Shown here: positions 25,739-35,583 of the stretch, piece by piece
Numbering within the stretch: the stretch's first letter is position 1
Layout of the letters: every line of letters begins with the position of its first letter
Assembly (NCBI RefSeq): GCF_039595395.1
Contig: NZ_JBCNLP010000006.1
Location: 1,493,001 to 1,557,000 of the forward strand
Direction of reading: 5' to 3'
DNA length: 64,000 nucleotides
From: Novosphingobium sp.
Lineage (GTDB): Bacteria; Pseudomonadota; Alphaproteobacteria; Sphingomonadales; Sphingomonadaceae
Program-made: the position numbers and the translations under genes
Notes under the pieces: generated by a model
The model's database searches: none
Seen by the model: the letters and a program-made list of their open reading frames with translations, nothing else
Told to the model about the DNA's origin: nothing

Positions 25739-26922
25739 TCCGCACCTCGCCCGTCACACGCCGTGATCTGCTGACAACCGGCGCATTGGCCACCATCGCT
25801 GCGGCTTTGCCGGGCACGGCAGCCCTTGCGGGCGCACCAAGGCCCATGATCCGGCCCGGTGAGGTCTGGCTCGACACGGCGGGAAAGCCCATTCAGGCCC
25901 ATGGTGCCTCGATCCTGCAGGTCGGCGATACCTTCTACTGGTATGGTGAGAACAAGGAGCGCACCCTGCCGGGATCGGGCATCTGGCATTGGGGCGTGCG
26001 GGCCTATGCCTCGAAAGATCTGGTGAATTGGGCCGATCAGGGGCTGATCATTCCGCCGGTGCCCGATGATCCGGCCTCGCCCCTGCATCCGGCCAAGCAG
26101 CTTGATCGCCCCCACATCCTCTACAACGCTGGCACGCGCAAATTCGTCTGCTGGGTCAAGATCATGGAGGTCGACGGGCGCCAGACCCGCACCATCCTGA
26201 CCGCCGACCGCTTCACCGGCCCCTACACCATCGTCCGCAACGGCCTTCAGCCGCTCGGCATGAATGCAGGGGACTTCGATCTGCTGATCAACCCCGATGA
26301 CCTCAAGGCCTACACCTATTTCGAGCGGGTCCATAGCGAGCTTATCTGCGCCGATCTGAGCGAGGACTACACCGACGTCACCGGTTATTACTCCACCCAT
26401 TTCCCGCATCCCGCGCCGCCGCAGGTGCGCGAAGGGCCGGCCTATTTCCACCGGCGCGGCAAGCATTACCTGATCACCTCGGGCACGACCGGTTACCACC
26501 CCAACCCGTCCGAGGTGGCGATCGCCGACACATTCCACGGGCCATGGGCCGTATTGGGCGATCTGCACCCCAGGGATGCCTCGCGCACATCCTTCAACTC
26601 GCAGGTCAGTTCGGTGTTCAAGCATCCGGGCAAGAAGGATCTCTACATTGCCCTGGCCGACCGCTGGATGCCCGACCCGCCCCAGACGGAAGGAGCGGGC
26701 TTTGCCAGCGGCGATGCCTATCGCCGTTTCGAGCCGATGTTCGCCAAGATGTTCAATCCCGACGGGCCTGCCCTCACCCCGGCGGAAGGCGCGGAACTGA
26801 AGGGGCAGGCCGAGCGGATCAACACATCGCGGGGCACCTATGTCTGGTTGCCGCTCCGCTTCGAGGGTGACCGCCCCTTTATCGACTGGCGCAGCACGTG
26901 GAGCCCGGACGACTTCACCTGA
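25735..26922 (+). CDS. Glycoside hydrolase family 43-like enzyme, Tat-exported
   Basis: 395 residues. Twin-arginine signal TRRDLLTTGALATIAAALPG at the N-terminus. The first blade GKPIQAHGASILQVGDTFYW then YGENKE resembles the 1,3-beta-galactosidase-like branch of GH43, which has AHGG-type motifs instead of the usual Asp. Later motifs RPHILYNAGTRKFVCWVKIM, FDLLINPDDLKAYTYFERV and REGPAYFHRRGKHYLITSG fit a five-bladed propeller. Its start codon overlaps the tannase stop, implying translational coupling and a shared role in plant polymer breakdown. The exact linkage cut is unknown. Confidence 0.72.
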   Translation: MIRTSPVTRRDLLTTGALATIAAALPGTAALAGAPRPMIRPGEVWLDTAGKPIQAHGASILQVGDTFYWYGENKERTLPGSGIWHWGVRAYASKDLVNWADQGLIIPPVPDDPASPLHPAKQLDRPHILYNAGTRKFVCWVKIMEVDGRQTRTILTADRFTGPYTIVRNGLQPLGMNAGDFDLLINPDDLKAYTYFERVHSELICADLSEDYTDVTGYYSTHFPHPAPPQVREGPAYFHRRGKHYLITSGTTGYHPNPSEVAIADTFHGPWAVLGDLHPRDASRTSFNSQVSSVFKHPGKKDLYIALADRWMPDPPQTEGAGFASGDAYRRFEPMFAKMFNPDGPALTPAEGAELKGQAERINTSRGTYVWLPLRFEGDRPFIDWRSTWSPDDFT

Positions 26923-26979
26923 TGGCGACGTGCTGAATGAGAGGCTCGTCAGCCGGGCCCGAAAAATCTGGAGAGAAGA

Positions 26980-28281
26980 ATGCGGTATCGATGGAACGCT
27001 CTTTGCCTGATGCTGCCCTTGCTCGCTCTGGCGAGCACCGGCCCGGCGCTGGCCTCGGCCCCTCACGGACGCTGGCGCGCGGCTTTTGAATCCAGCCCGC
27101 GGGCTGGCCTGAACGATGATCAGTTCAAGGCCCTTATCGACCGTATCAAGGTGCCGCCGGAGATCGCGGAAAAGATCAGGCCCAAGCCCGTCACGGGCAC
27201 GCTGCGCTATCGCATCCGCGTTTCGGCGGGGGGAAGCAAGCTGCGCCTGCGCTTGTCCAATGAAGAGGGAAGCGCGCCGCTCGTCATCACCGCAGCCAGC
27301 GTTGGGCTCGCGGGCCAGGATTTCGATGCCAAAGACGACAGGCTGCTGGCCGTCACCTTTTCAGGCGGCAAAGGGATCAGCATCCCTCCCGGTGCGCCCG
27401 TGGTCAGCGATGCCATTGATCTGGGCGTGTCCCAGGGCGACGAGATACTGGTGAGTTTCACCGTCGCCAATACGCTCAAGCTGGACGGCAACGGCGGCTC
27501 GCTGGTCAGCGTCGGCCCCGGCGATCAATCCATGGCGGCGCATATGCAGGATGCACATGTCATGGAAGGGCGTCCGGACATCACGGGTATCTCCGTGCTG
27601 ACGGCGCGGGACACGCATCTCATCGTGGCGCTTGGCGATTCCATCACCGATGGCAATCGCCTGAGCCTGACCGCCCTGCACAGTTGGCCCGAGGAACTGT
27701 CACGGCGCCTGGCCGCGCGCGGTTCCAGCACGGATTATGCCATGGTCAACGCCGGGATTGCGGGGAACCGGCTGCTGGCAAGCGGCTTTGGCGGAATTGC
27801 GGCTTTGGCTCGTCTCGACCGCGATGCTCTGGCGCTGGAGGGGATCACCCATCTGGTCGTGCTGGAGGGCACGAACGACATTGGCATGTCGGGCCATTCA
27901 TCCTTCGGCGACAATCCGGCGACCTCGGCCGAGGAGATCATCGGCGCCTATCGCCAGATCATGGCCCGCGCTCATGATCGCGGCGTGAAAGTCCTCCTGG
28001 GAACCATCCTCCCCTTCGGCGGATCGGCCAGCCATGACAGCCCGGAGCATGAACGGCTGCGCGAGGCGGTCAACACCTGGATCAGGACATCGCGGGAACC
28101 CGATGGGATGGTCGATTTCGACAAGGCTCTGAGCGATCCTGCACATCCGCTGCAACTGCGCTCCGATTATGATTCCGGGGACCATCTTCACCCGAATGAG
28201 GCGGGTTCGAAAGCGATGGGAGAGGCCGTTGATCTTTCCATGTTCGAAAACCTTAAAATTCTTGCAAAATCATTAGAATAA
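26980..28281 (+). CDS. SGNH/GDSL esterase, secreted
   Basis: 433 residues with a signal peptide (LMLPLLALASTGPALASA). An N-terminal beta-sandwich-like region of about 180 residues precedes the SGNH core: block I ALGDSITDG (Ser), block II NAGIAGNRLL (Gly), block III LEGTNDIGM (Asn), and block V DHLHPNEAG (Asp, His). The size and arrangement fit esterases that deacetylate sugars or act on cell-wall polysaccharides. It is the fourth gene of the glycoside operon, 57 bp after the GH43-like gene, with a GGAGAG ribosome site. Confidence 0.88.
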   Translation: MRYRWNALCLMLPLLALASTGPALASAPHGRWRAAFESSPRAGLNDDQFKALIDRIKVPPEIAEKIRPKPVTGTLRYRIRVSAGGSKLRLRLSNEEGSAPLVITAASVGLAGQDFDAKDDRLLAVTFSGGKGISIPPGAPVVSDAIDLGVSQGDEILVSFTVANTLKLDGNGGSLVSVGPGDQSMAAHMQDAHVMEGRPDITGISVLTARDTHLIVALGDSITDGNRLSLTALHSWPEELSRRLAARGSSTDYAMVNAGIAGNRLLASGFGGIAALARLDRDALALEGITHLVVLEGTNDIGMSGHSSFGDNPATSAEEIIGAYRQIMARAHDRGVKVLLGTILPFGGSASHDSPEHERLREAVNTWIRTSREPDGMVDFDKALSDPAHPLQLRSDYDSGDHLHPNEAGSKAMGEAVDLSMFENLKILAKSLE

Positions 28282-28791
28282 CGAAGGGTCGCATGCTTCT
28301 CACCTCCGCGAATGAACTGATGGCCGAGAGGTTAGGGCGGTTACTCGCCTTGGCGGGGGGAACAATGCATCCTTATGGAGCCGACCGAAAACTAGAAGGT
28401 AATACAGCGGATTGGATAATCCTAGTATAGCCCGCAGCCTCGCTACACTAAGAACGCCACCTAAGTGGCAGGACAGATACCTTCAGGAACAATGATATTC
28501 AGATCATCTCTGATGACATCAGTTCATTTGCGATGCCTACGCCAAGATCCGCTTCGCGAGCGATTTCGGGACGAGCCCAAACGACGTCTCGAGAATCGTC
28601 GATGATGCTCTGCTCAATTGCAAAACCGTATCGCCTGCACGCAGATGAAAGCCCATCTGATCGCATTTTCCTATCCCGTCTTCCAAATTTATCGCCAAAT
28701 CCGTTTACTGAATGTGGCGAAGCTCGTTACCGCATTGGATTTATTTGCGAGACATGGCGCGCATCCCCTCGATGCATGAAAGACATCCCTC
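28282..28791. other. Intergenic region with a coding relic
   Basis: About 510 bp separating the SGNH gene and catalase. From about 28517 to 28648 one plus-strand frame reads DAYAKIRFASDFGTSPNDVS then RIVDDALLNCKTVSPARR and stops. The codons look native, but there is no ATG/GTG start and stops lie immediately upstream, so it is best seen as the 3' tail of a lost gene. The catalase promoter should lie in the AT-richer part near 28680-28770. Confidence 0.35.
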
Positions 28792-30351
28792 ATGAAGCTC
28801 ATCGCCAAACTGGCCACTGCCGCCAGTCTGATCGTTCTGGCCAGCACCGCTCAGGCCCAGCCCGGCACCACCCTTACGCGCGAGACCGGCGCCCCCGTCG
28901 GTGACAATCAGAACAGCCTGACCGCCGGCGAAGACGGTCCCGTGCTGTTGGAAGATGCACGCCTGATCGAAAAGATCGCCCATTTCGACCGTGAACGCAT
29001 TCCCGAGCGCGTCGTGCACGCACGCGGGACCGGCGCGCAAGGCGTCTTCGTCGCCAGCGGCGATTTCTCGAGCTACACGAAGAACACGGTGCTGGCCGCC
29101 GCTGGCAAGGAAACCCCGGTCTTCGCGCGCTTCTCCACCGTGATGCCCTTCCGTGGCTCCCCCGAGGCAGCGCGTGACCCGCGCGGCTTTGCCGTGAAGT
29201 TCTATTCCGATCAGGGCAATTGGGACATCGTCGGCATCAACCAGCCGGTGTTCTTCATTCGCGATGCGATCAAGTTCCCCGACTTCGTGCATGCGCTCAA
29301 GCCCTCGCCGGTCACCAACATCCAGGACCCGAACCGCGCTTTCGACTTCTTCGCCAATGTGCCGGAATCGACCTACATGCTCACCCGCATGTACACCGAT
29401 CTCTATGGCCAGCCCGCCAGCTATCGTGAAATGGATGGTTACGGCGTCCACGCCTTCCGTCTGGTCAATGCGCAGGGCCAGCAGGTCTTCGCCAAGTTTC
29501 ACTGGAAGAGCAATCAGGGCATCAAGGGCATGACGCTGGAGCAGTCGGCCGCCGCCGATGTGAACTATGCCACCGCCGATCTCTATGGCGCGATCAAGGC
29601 TGGCCGCTTCCCCAGCTGGGACCTCACCATCCAGATGATGACGCCCGAGCAGACCAAGGCGCTGACCTATGACGCCTTCGACGACAGCAAGATCTGGGAG
29701 AATGTGCCCGAGATCAAGGTCGGCACGATGACGCTGAACAAGGTGCCCGACAATTTCTTCGAATACACCGAGGAAAGCGCCTTCGCCCCCTCAGACCTGA
29801 TCCCCGGCGTGGAAGCCTCGCCCGATCGCATGCTGCAAGGCCGCCTTTTCGCCTATGCCGACACGCAGCGTTATCGCATCGGCGCCAATTACAACCAACT
29901 GCCGGTCAACCGCCCGCTGGCCACCGTATCGAACGATTATCAGGACGGCGTGATGCAGGCTGGCGGCCGCAAGGGCGATGTCAATTACGAACCCTCGGTG
30001 ACGCGCCCGACGCCTGCGGAAGATCCCATGTTCAAACTCGCCGACTATGACGTGACCGGCACCACCCGCACCCGCGCCATCAGCAAGACCGAGAATTTCC
30101 GTCAGGCCGGCGAATTCTATCGCTCGCTGGACAAGATGGCGCAGGATCACCTGGTCAAGAATCTGGCCTCCGATCTGGGCCGTGTGGCCAATGAGAAGAT
30201 CCGCGCGATGATGACCGCCCACTTCTATCAGGCCGACAAGGACTTCGGCACGCATCTGGCCAAGGCGGTGAACGTCCCGGTCGCCGATGTCGAGCGCGAG
30301 GTGGCCGCCCAACAGGCCGCCGCTGCCAGCCTGATCGCCTCGGCGAAGTGA
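28792..30351 (+). CDS. Periplasmic monofunctional haem catalase
   Basis: 519 residues. The signal peptide MKLIAKLATAASLIVLASTA ends in AQAQ. Catalase core: FDRERIPERVVHARGTGAQG with the essential His, PVFARFSTVMPF, GFAVKFYSDQGNWDIVGINQ with the distal Asn, and the proximal haem Tyr in RLFAYADTQRYRIGANY. Small-subunit (clade 3-like) type by length, without the C-terminal flavodoxin domain. It breaks down hydrogen peroxide in the periplasm. The ankyrin gene follows 67 bp downstream with a strong hairpin between them, and a desaturase gene follows that. Confidence 0.93.
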   Translation: MKLIAKLATAASLIVLASTAQAQPGTTLTRETGAPVGDNQNSLTAGEDGPVLLEDARLIEKIAHFDRERIPERVVHARGTGAQGVFVASGDFSSYTKNTVLAAAGKETPVFARFSTVMPFRGSPEAARDPRGFAVKFYSDQGNWDIVGINQPVFFIRDAIKFPDFVHALKPSPVTNIQDPNRAFDFFANVPESTYMLTRMYTDLYGQPASYREMDGYGVHAFRLVNAQGQQVFAKFHWKSNQGIKGMTLEQSAAADVNYATADLYGAIKAGRFPSWDLTIQMMTPEQTKALTYDAFDDSKIWENVPEIKVGTMTLNKVPDNFFEYTEESAFAPSDLIPGVEASPDRMLQGRLFAYADTQRYRIGANYNQLPVNRPLATVSNDYQDGVMQAGGRKGDVNYEPSVTRPTPAEDPMFKLADYDVTGTTRTRAISKTENFRQAGEFYRSLDKMAQDHLVKNLASDLGRVANEKIRAMMTAHFYQADKDFGTHLAKAVNVPVADVEREVAAQQAAAASLIASAK

Positions 30352-30368
30352 TGGCGCTTTGACAGGGC

Positions 30369-30395
30369 CGGGCTCCGGACATGCTCCGGGGCCCG
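30369..30395 (+). terminator. Strong hairpin between catalase and ankyrin genes
   Basis: An 11-bp stem, CGGGCTCCGGA (30369-30379) with TCCGGGGCCCG (30385-30395), one G-U wobble and a 5-base loop, followed by CTTTG. The T run is short, so it may act as an attenuator or as an RNA-stability element that lowers ankyrin expression relative to catalase rather than as a full terminator. Pairing was checked base by base; function is inferred. Confidence 0.5.
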
Positions 30396-30418
30396 CTTTG
30401 CCTCAGAAGGATAATCCC

Positions 30419-30976
30419 ATGCGAAAAATTGCTTATCTGGCTCTGGTTGTTGCGGCGATGGCCGCCGGCAATGTATCGGCCCAGCAGCCGGCCCTGACCA
30501 AGGGCCATGTGCAGGAACTGCTCTTCGATGCCGCGAGCGCTGGCCGTACAGATATGATCGACACCATGGTGAAGGCCGGGGCCGATGTGAACGCCTATGA
30601 CCCACGCGGCTTCACCCCGTTGATTCTGGCGGCCTATAATGGCCATCTCGATACGGTCGAGGCGCTGATCGCGGCGCGAGCGGACGCCTGCAAGCCCGAC
30701 GCCACCCAAGGCAACACCGCCCAAATGGGGGTGGCTTTCAAAGGCAATGATGCAGTGGCAGCCCGCCTGATCGCGGCCGGCTGCGATCCCAATGCCCGCA
30801 ACCGTCAGGGCCAGACCGCGCTGATGATGGCCGCCATGTTCAACCGCACGGCGCAGATCGACATGCTGAAAGCTGCCGGAGCACAGGCCGACATCGTCGA
30901 TGACAAGGGCCGCACCGCCGCCTCGGTCGCCCGCGATCAGGGCAATGACGCCGCAGCGGCCAGTGTCACAAACTAA
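30419..30976 (+). CDS. Periplasmic ankyrin-repeat protein, catalase partner (AnkB-like)
   Basis: 185 residues from MRKIAYLALVVAAMAAGNVS, a signal peptide, with AGAAGGA before the ATG. About four ankyrin repeats follow (GADVNAYDPRGFTPLILAAY, NGHLDTVEALIAARADA, AAGCDPNARNRQGQTALMMA, AGAQADIVDDKGRTAASVAR). In Pseudomonas aeruginosa an ankyrin protein encoded just downstream of katB supports catalase activity; the same gene order and export signal here suggest a similar helper role. The link is by context and established precedent. Confidence 0.85.
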   Translation: MRKIAYLALVVAAMAAGNVSAQQPALTKGHVQELLFDAASAGRTDMIDTMVKAGADVNAYDPRGFTPLILAAYNGHLDTVEALIAARADACKPDATQGNTAQMGVAFKGNDAVAARLIAAGCDPNARNRQGQTALMMAAMFNRTAQIDMLKAAGAQADIVDDKGRTAASVARDQGNDAAAASVTN

Positions 30977-30994
30977 CCTTTGAGGAAGTCGCCC

Positions 30995-32083
30995 ATGTTG
31001 CAGCATGTCCGGGAAGAAGCAGCGGGTCGCTGGATGGAAACCGCCCACCCCCGCCCGAGCGAAATCGCCGAGGACCGCGCAATGCTGCGCAAGGCCGCGG
31101 AATTGACGCGCGATCTGCACCGCCCCAATCCCCTGATCTATTGGGGCGATTTTCTGGGCTCGACGGGGCTCGCCTATGCGGCCATGACAGGCGCGATCCT
31201 GCTGCCGCTCGGCCCCGCACTGGCCTGCGCTGTGCTGGCCGTGCTGGCGCTCTATCGCGCCACGCTGTTCATTCATGAGATCACCCATCTCAACCACGCC
31301 CATCTGCCCGGCTTTCGCACGGGCTGGAACCTGCTGCTGGGCGTGCCGACCATGCTGCCTTCCTTCATGTATGAGGGCATCCACATCATCCATCACACCC
31401 GCACGCGCTATGGAACGGTGGAGGATCCGGAGTATCTGCCGCTGGCGCTGATGAAGCCATGGTCGCTGCCGGTGTTCCTGCTCGTCTCGGCATTGCTGCC
31501 GGTGGGGCTGCTGCTGCGCTTCGGCATTCTGGCGCCGCTTTCCATGCTGTCGCCCGGCCTGCGGCGGGTGGTGGTCGAGCGTTTCTCCGGCCTGCAGACC
31601 AATCCGAAATTCAAGCGCCGCGGGCCCGAGGGAGACTTCGCCCGGCGCTGGTTCTGGCAGGAGCTGGGCGCCAGCCTGATGGCCATCGCGCTGCTGACCG
31701 CCGTTGCCACGCATGTCTTGCCGCTTCGCGCCTTCCTGATCTGTCTGGCCATCGTTTCAGGGGCGGCCGTCCTCAACCAACTGCGAACGCTGGTGGCGCA
31801 TCTGTGGGAGAATGACGGCGAGCAGATGACGGTGACCGCGCAATATCTCGACAGCACCAACGTGCCCGAGGGCCTGCTGCCCGCGCTGTGGGCGCCGGTG
31901 GGCCTGCGCTATCACGCCTTGCACCACCTGCTGCCCAGCCTGCCCTATCACGCGCTGGGCGAAGCCCATCGCCGGATCAGCGCAGCCCTACCCGGAGACG
32001 GGACCTATCAGGCCGGCAACCACGCCACGCTGCGCGGCCTGCTGTTCCGCCTGGCCGCCAGCACCATGCGTCGCCGACTGTGA
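30995..32083 (+). CDS. Membrane fatty acid desaturase family protein
   Basis: 362 residues from MLQHVREEAAGRWMETAHPR with GAGGA 8 bp upstream. Three His boxes mark the di-iron site: HEITHLNH, HIIHHTR, and HALHHLLP. Membrane segments lie around 50-90 (GLAYAAMTGAILLPLGPALA, CAVLAVLALY) and 145-175 (PVFLLVSALLPVGLLLRFG), with a third near 230-265. It may desaturate or hydroxylate membrane lipids or carotenoids. It starts 18 bp after the ankyrin gene, so it shares the catalase-ankyrin operon, consistent with an oxidative or membrane-stress unit. Confidence 0.87.
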   Translation: MLQHVREEAAGRWMETAHPRPSEIAEDRAMLRKAAELTRDLHRPNPLIYWGDFLGSTGLAYAAMTGAILLPLGPALACAVLAVLALYRATLFIHEITHLNHAHLPGFRTGWNLLLGVPTMLPSFMYEGIHIIHHTRTRYGTVEDPEYLPLALMKPWSLPVFLLVSALLPVGLLLRFGILAPLSMLSPGLRRVVVERFSGLQTNPKFKRRGPEGDFARRWFWQELGASLMAIALLTAVATHVLPLRAFLICLAIVSGAAVLNQLRTLVAHLWENDGEQMTVTAQYLDSTNVPEGLLPALWAPVGLRYHALHHLLPSLPYHALGEAHRRISAALPGDGTYQAGNHATLRGLLFRLAASTMRRRL

Positions 32084-32213
32084 AGCATTGTGGCCCAGTG
32101 TGGGAGCAAGCCCCATCCGGAAGCGGGTTCCAGCCGCCAGGATCGTACTACTCGACTACAGCACGCTTCTTCCGTCACGCGGAACCTGCCCCGAGAGAGC
32201 TCCTCTCGATGAG

Positions 32214-32489
32214 ATGGACATCCGCAAGGGACGCGATGTGGCCGATCGCCTTTCGCAGATTATCTCAAGTGTCGCGCAGCACGAAAAGGTGTTGGCGGTT
32301 TCGGCAGCGCAGGCCACCGCCGAACATGATGTCTGCAGTCACGATCCTTGGGTCAATGGCTTCACCTTCAACACCATTCCTCTGACCTGGGGCGCCTTCG
32401 CCTATCACCCCAACGACAAGGGTATGCTGGCTGTCAGCCGGGCTCTTCAAGCGGCGCTCATGTCGCGCAAAATTTTGCCGGAACAGTGA
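32214..32489 (+). pseudogene. C-terminal remnant of an SGNH-type lipase/esterase
   Basis: A frame with native codon bias reads ADRLSQIISSVAQHEKVLAV, then HDVCSHDPWVNGF and a final AYHPNDKGMLAVSRALQAAL before the stop. The C-x-x-DPWVNG and A-YHPN-x-x-GM-A-ad pattern is the C-terminal block of actinobacterial-type SGNH lipases, where the His of YHPN is catalytic. The GDS, Gly and Asn blocks are absent upstream, and the fragment overlaps the convergent kinase gene end by about 30 bp. It is a tail left by a deletion. The call is by recalled motif and is moderate. Confidence 0.45.
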
Positions 32490-35472
32490 GCAAAACGCGG
32501 GTTCCCTGCCCCTCCTCACTCGATATTTGAAGGCTGGCTTTCAGCCGCTCCGCACGTTCGCGCATGCCGATCAAACCAAAATGCCCCTCGCGCCGGCCAT
32601 GATGCAGGATCTCGCCAGGGATACCTCTGCCATCGTCCGAGACAAGAAGCCTCAGGCCATGGCGATCCAGTTGAAGCTGGACGTTAACGGTCGAAGCCTC
32701 CGCATGACGGGCCACATTGGCGAGAGCTTCGTGGGCGATGAAAGCCGCCTCCAACTGCACGTCGCGATTCAAGCGACTGAAATCACCCGCCGTATCAAGG
32801 GACAAGGTGACTTCTGACGGGAAGGCCACGACCTGCACGATCTTGCCCAGCACTTCGTCAAGACCAACCTCCTGATCCGACAGCCTCAGCCCCTGGAGCG
32901 TTCGTCTCGTCTGTTCGATCACGGTTTCGGCCTGATCGAGAGACATGTCCAGCTCCTCATGGGCTGGCGATCCAGCGGGGATATCCTGCATGGCGTTATC
33001 GATGCGCAGGATCAAAGCCTGCACGGATTGCAACAGCGTATCGTGAAGATCGCGCGCGATACGTTCGCGTTCCCTTGTTCGGTCGTCGAGCCGCTTGCGC
33101 AAGGCTTCCATCGCGTAGCGCAGCCGGATGCGATAGATCACGACGATCGCCCCGACCAGCACCAGCAAGCCCAATAGCTTGGCCCAAACAGTCTGTACGA
33201 AAGTCGGCGGGACGATGAAATGCAACGTGGCCGACTGCGAACTCCACGCGCCGTTCCCCTGCCTCGTCTGCAATTCAAAGCGATAGTCGCCTTTAGCAAG
33301 CGAGGTATAGGATGCCTGTCGACGTGACCCGGCATTGATCCACCTGTGATCGCTCCCGCCGATCAGCCGGTAGCGGAACTCGATCTGCTGGGCATTTGCG
33401 ATATTGTCAGAGGTGTATTCGATGTTGATGTCCGGATAGCCCGCGGCCAGGGTCAGTGGCTCCGCAATCGTCCTGTCCTCTCCATTGGACGAGACGGACC
33501 GGAAGATCGCCCTGGGCTGTGTGAACAGATCCGCGTGGCCTGCCGGGTCAAGCCAGGCGATCCCCCGCACGGTCAGAAACCACAGATTGCCTTGCACGGT
33601 GCTCAGGACCGTATTCGCGCAGCAGTTCAACTGCGAAAAAAACAGAGCTTCCCCCACGGGGGTCAGCAGATCGATAGGCCGCTGCGGTCCGCCCGGTTTG
33701 TTCAACGCCTCCCATTGTCCCGGTTTCAGCGCGGCGACGCCCCGGCTGCCACTCACCCATAACTGACCGTTCCGATCCCGTGCCAAACCCGATACCAGGC
33801 TTATTTGCGGATAATCCCGGCTCAAAAGGGAATGAAAACGCTCGCCATCAAACCCTGCCAGACCCAGCTCTCCGCCCAGCAGGATTTTGTCTCCCACCGC
33901 CAGCGCGGATTGAGGAAAGCCGATCGTCAGGCCAGCCGCAGCACCAAACCGGCGAAACCTGCCATCGGACCAAAGACCGACCTCATTGTCATCCGTCCCG
34001 ATCCACAGGCGCTCTTTGCCGTCGAGCAACATAACTCGCGGCGAGGGTGCGCCAAGCATCTTCTGCGGCAAGATCTGGCTCCAACGCCCTGCCCGCAGGA
34101 CAAAAACCCCATCCTGCCGAGTCAAAACCCAGACAGATCCATCCCGGCCGACCTGGACATCGAACAATGCGAGGCTTTTGAGTTGCCGGGGAATCGGGAT
34201 GGTTTGCAGCCGCTCGCCAACGATCCGCGCCAGCCCGAAATCGCCGCCCACAAGCAGTCCGCCTTGTTGGTCCACGCGCAGACTGCGGACGGTCGCAGGC
34301 GCGTGAATGATACGCGCGACGGCCCGTTCGTCCGAATAGAGATAAATCGTGTCGTCATTGGCCACGGCGATCCGCCCGTCGGGCGCCTGGACAAAACGAT
34401 AGCCGGTTCGCGGTGCGGTGGTGATGTCTTGCCGCATCGAATAGGTCACCGGCAGGAAGCGATCGATGCCAAAGCGAGTCCCAGCCCAGATGACGCCTTG
34501 CCGATCTTCGATCAATGTATCGGCGCGATCCGCACTGAGCCCATTGGAGGCATCATATCGCGCGACAACATCAGCCTTCGCCACCGCCTTGCCTGTGGCG
34601 ACCCGCTCCGGATTGGCGATCCGCACGATTCCAGCCTGACGTTGCAACGTGAGCCATAAATTGCCCCAGCGATCGAACAGTAAGCGTCGCGCCACAAGAT
34701 CGGGATAGGCGTCCGGGGCTGCCGTCACACGACTGCCGGCTCCGGGAAGGATAGGTCGCGTTCCATGTCCCTCATCCGAGAGCCAGAGCCGCCCATCGGG
34801 CGCCTGCGCCATGGCCCAGGCTTCCTTGACTGCAATATCGCTGCGTTCGAACGCTTGTGCACCGGGGCGCAAGAACAACAACGCCGAACTGGTGGCGACC
34901 CACAAGGTGCCATCCTTCGCTGCCAGCATCACATAGGGTATGCCAAATTCGGGCTTCAGGCCGCCGCTGAAACTGTGCCAGCGGTTGTCCTGGAAATAGG
35001 ACAGGCCCTTGACCGACAATGCCCAGATCCGCCCTTCCCCATCCTCGGCAAAAGTCTTGAGCGGGCCCTTGGGGAGGCCGGAAGAAAAGTTGGTGACACG
35101 GCCATCGATGATGACCGATGCCCCGCCGCTGTAATAGCCGAACCATAGCCGTTGCTTGCTGTCGAGGAACATCGAATAGGTCAGATCGCTGCGCAAATCC
35201 CCAGGGCCAGCAGGCTGAAAACGGCGGAAATGCAAGCCGTCGAAGATAAAAAGGCCGGTCTGGCTGGCCAGCCAGAGGTCACCGTTACGGGCCTGAGCGA
35301 TCGCGCCGACGTCTGGGGGAGATCCATTGTTGGAAGAATAAGCGAACTGTTCGAAATTTTGCTGGGCACGCGGCGGGGATGCGCCCGCTGTACCCCGAAA
35401 CGGGATAGATAGGGCAGACGCCATGATAACCAGCAGGACGGAGGTCGTGCGGTGTCGCCGCGTCAATTTCAT
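32458..35472 (-). CDS. Hybrid-free sensor kinase with beta-propeller, Y_Y_Y and HisKA_3 domains
   Basis: 1004 residues from MKLTRRHRTTSVLLVIMASA (signal peptide). Residues about 40-640 carry repeated two-component propeller units (GDLWLASQTGLFIFDG, GRIWALSVKGLSYFQDN, GVIWAGTRFGIDRF, GQLWVSGSRGVAAL), then a Y_Y_Y domain (YPDINIEYTSDNIANAQQIE), one TM (LLGLLVLVGAIVVIYRI), a HisKA_3 dimer with RIARDLHDTLLQSVQALILR, and HATPase_c (VSDDGRGIP; FGLIGMRERAERL). These kinases sense polysaccharide fragments or other periplasmic ligands. Its partner regulator is encoded just upstream on the same strand. Confidence 0.9.
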   Translation of the reverse strand: MKLTRRHRTTSVLLVIMASALSIPFRGTAGASPPRAQQNFEQFAYSSNNGSPPDVGAIAQARNGDLWLASQTGLFIFDGLHFRRFQPAGPGDLRSDLTYSMFLDSKQRLWFGYYSGGASVIIDGRVTNFSSGLPKGPLKTFAEDGEGRIWALSVKGLSYFQDNRWHSFSGGLKPEFGIPYVMLAAKDGTLWVATSSALLFLRPGAQAFERSDIAVKEAWAMAQAPDGRLWLSDEGHGTRPILPGAGSRVTAAPDAYPDLVARRLLFDRWGNLWLTLQRQAGIVRIANPERVATGKAVAKADVVARYDASNGLSADRADTLIEDRQGVIWAGTRFGIDRFLPVTYSMRQDITTAPRTGYRFVQAPDGRIAVANDDTIYLYSDERAVARIIHAPATVRSLRVDQQGGLLVGGDFGLARIVGERLQTIPIPRQLKSLALFDVQVGRDGSVWVLTRQDGVFVLRAGRWSQILPQKMLGAPSPRVMLLDGKERLWIGTDDNEVGLWSDGRFRRFGAAAGLTIGFPQSALAVGDKILLGGELGLAGFDGERFHSLLSRDYPQISLVSGLARDRNGQLWVSGSRGVAALKPGQWEALNKPGGPQRPIDLLTPVGEALFFSQLNCCANTVLSTVQGNLWFLTVRGIAWLDPAGHADLFTQPRAIFRSVSSNGEDRTIAEPLTLAAGYPDINIEYTSDNIANAQQIEFRYRLIGGSDHRWINAGSRRQASYTSLAKGDYRFELQTRQGNGAWSSQSATLHFIVPPTFVQTVWAKLLGLLVLVGAIVVIYRIRLRYAMEALRKRLDDRTRERERIARDLHDTLLQSVQALILRIDNAMQDIPAGSPAHEELDMSLDQAETVIEQTRRTLQGLRLSDQEVGLDEVLGKIVQVVAFPSEVTLSLDTAGDFSRLNRDVQLEAAFIAHEALANVARHAEASTVNVQLQLDRHGLRLLVSDDGRGIPGEILHHGRREGHFGLIGMRERAERLKASLQISSEEGQGTRVLLTVPAKFCAT

Positions 35473-35583
35473 GTCGATCCCGAATAACACGTTGCCTCGC
35501 GATGAGGCCGATGACTAAGCGGGAGTGTAACCGTAGAAGGATAAAGCGCAACGCACCATCACGGAGACCCACCGCTCCCTCAC

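Noticed and set aside
30155..31714. 519-residue minus-strand frame
   Set aside because: Antisense shadow of the ankyrin and desaturase genes, which have clear domains and ribosome sites.
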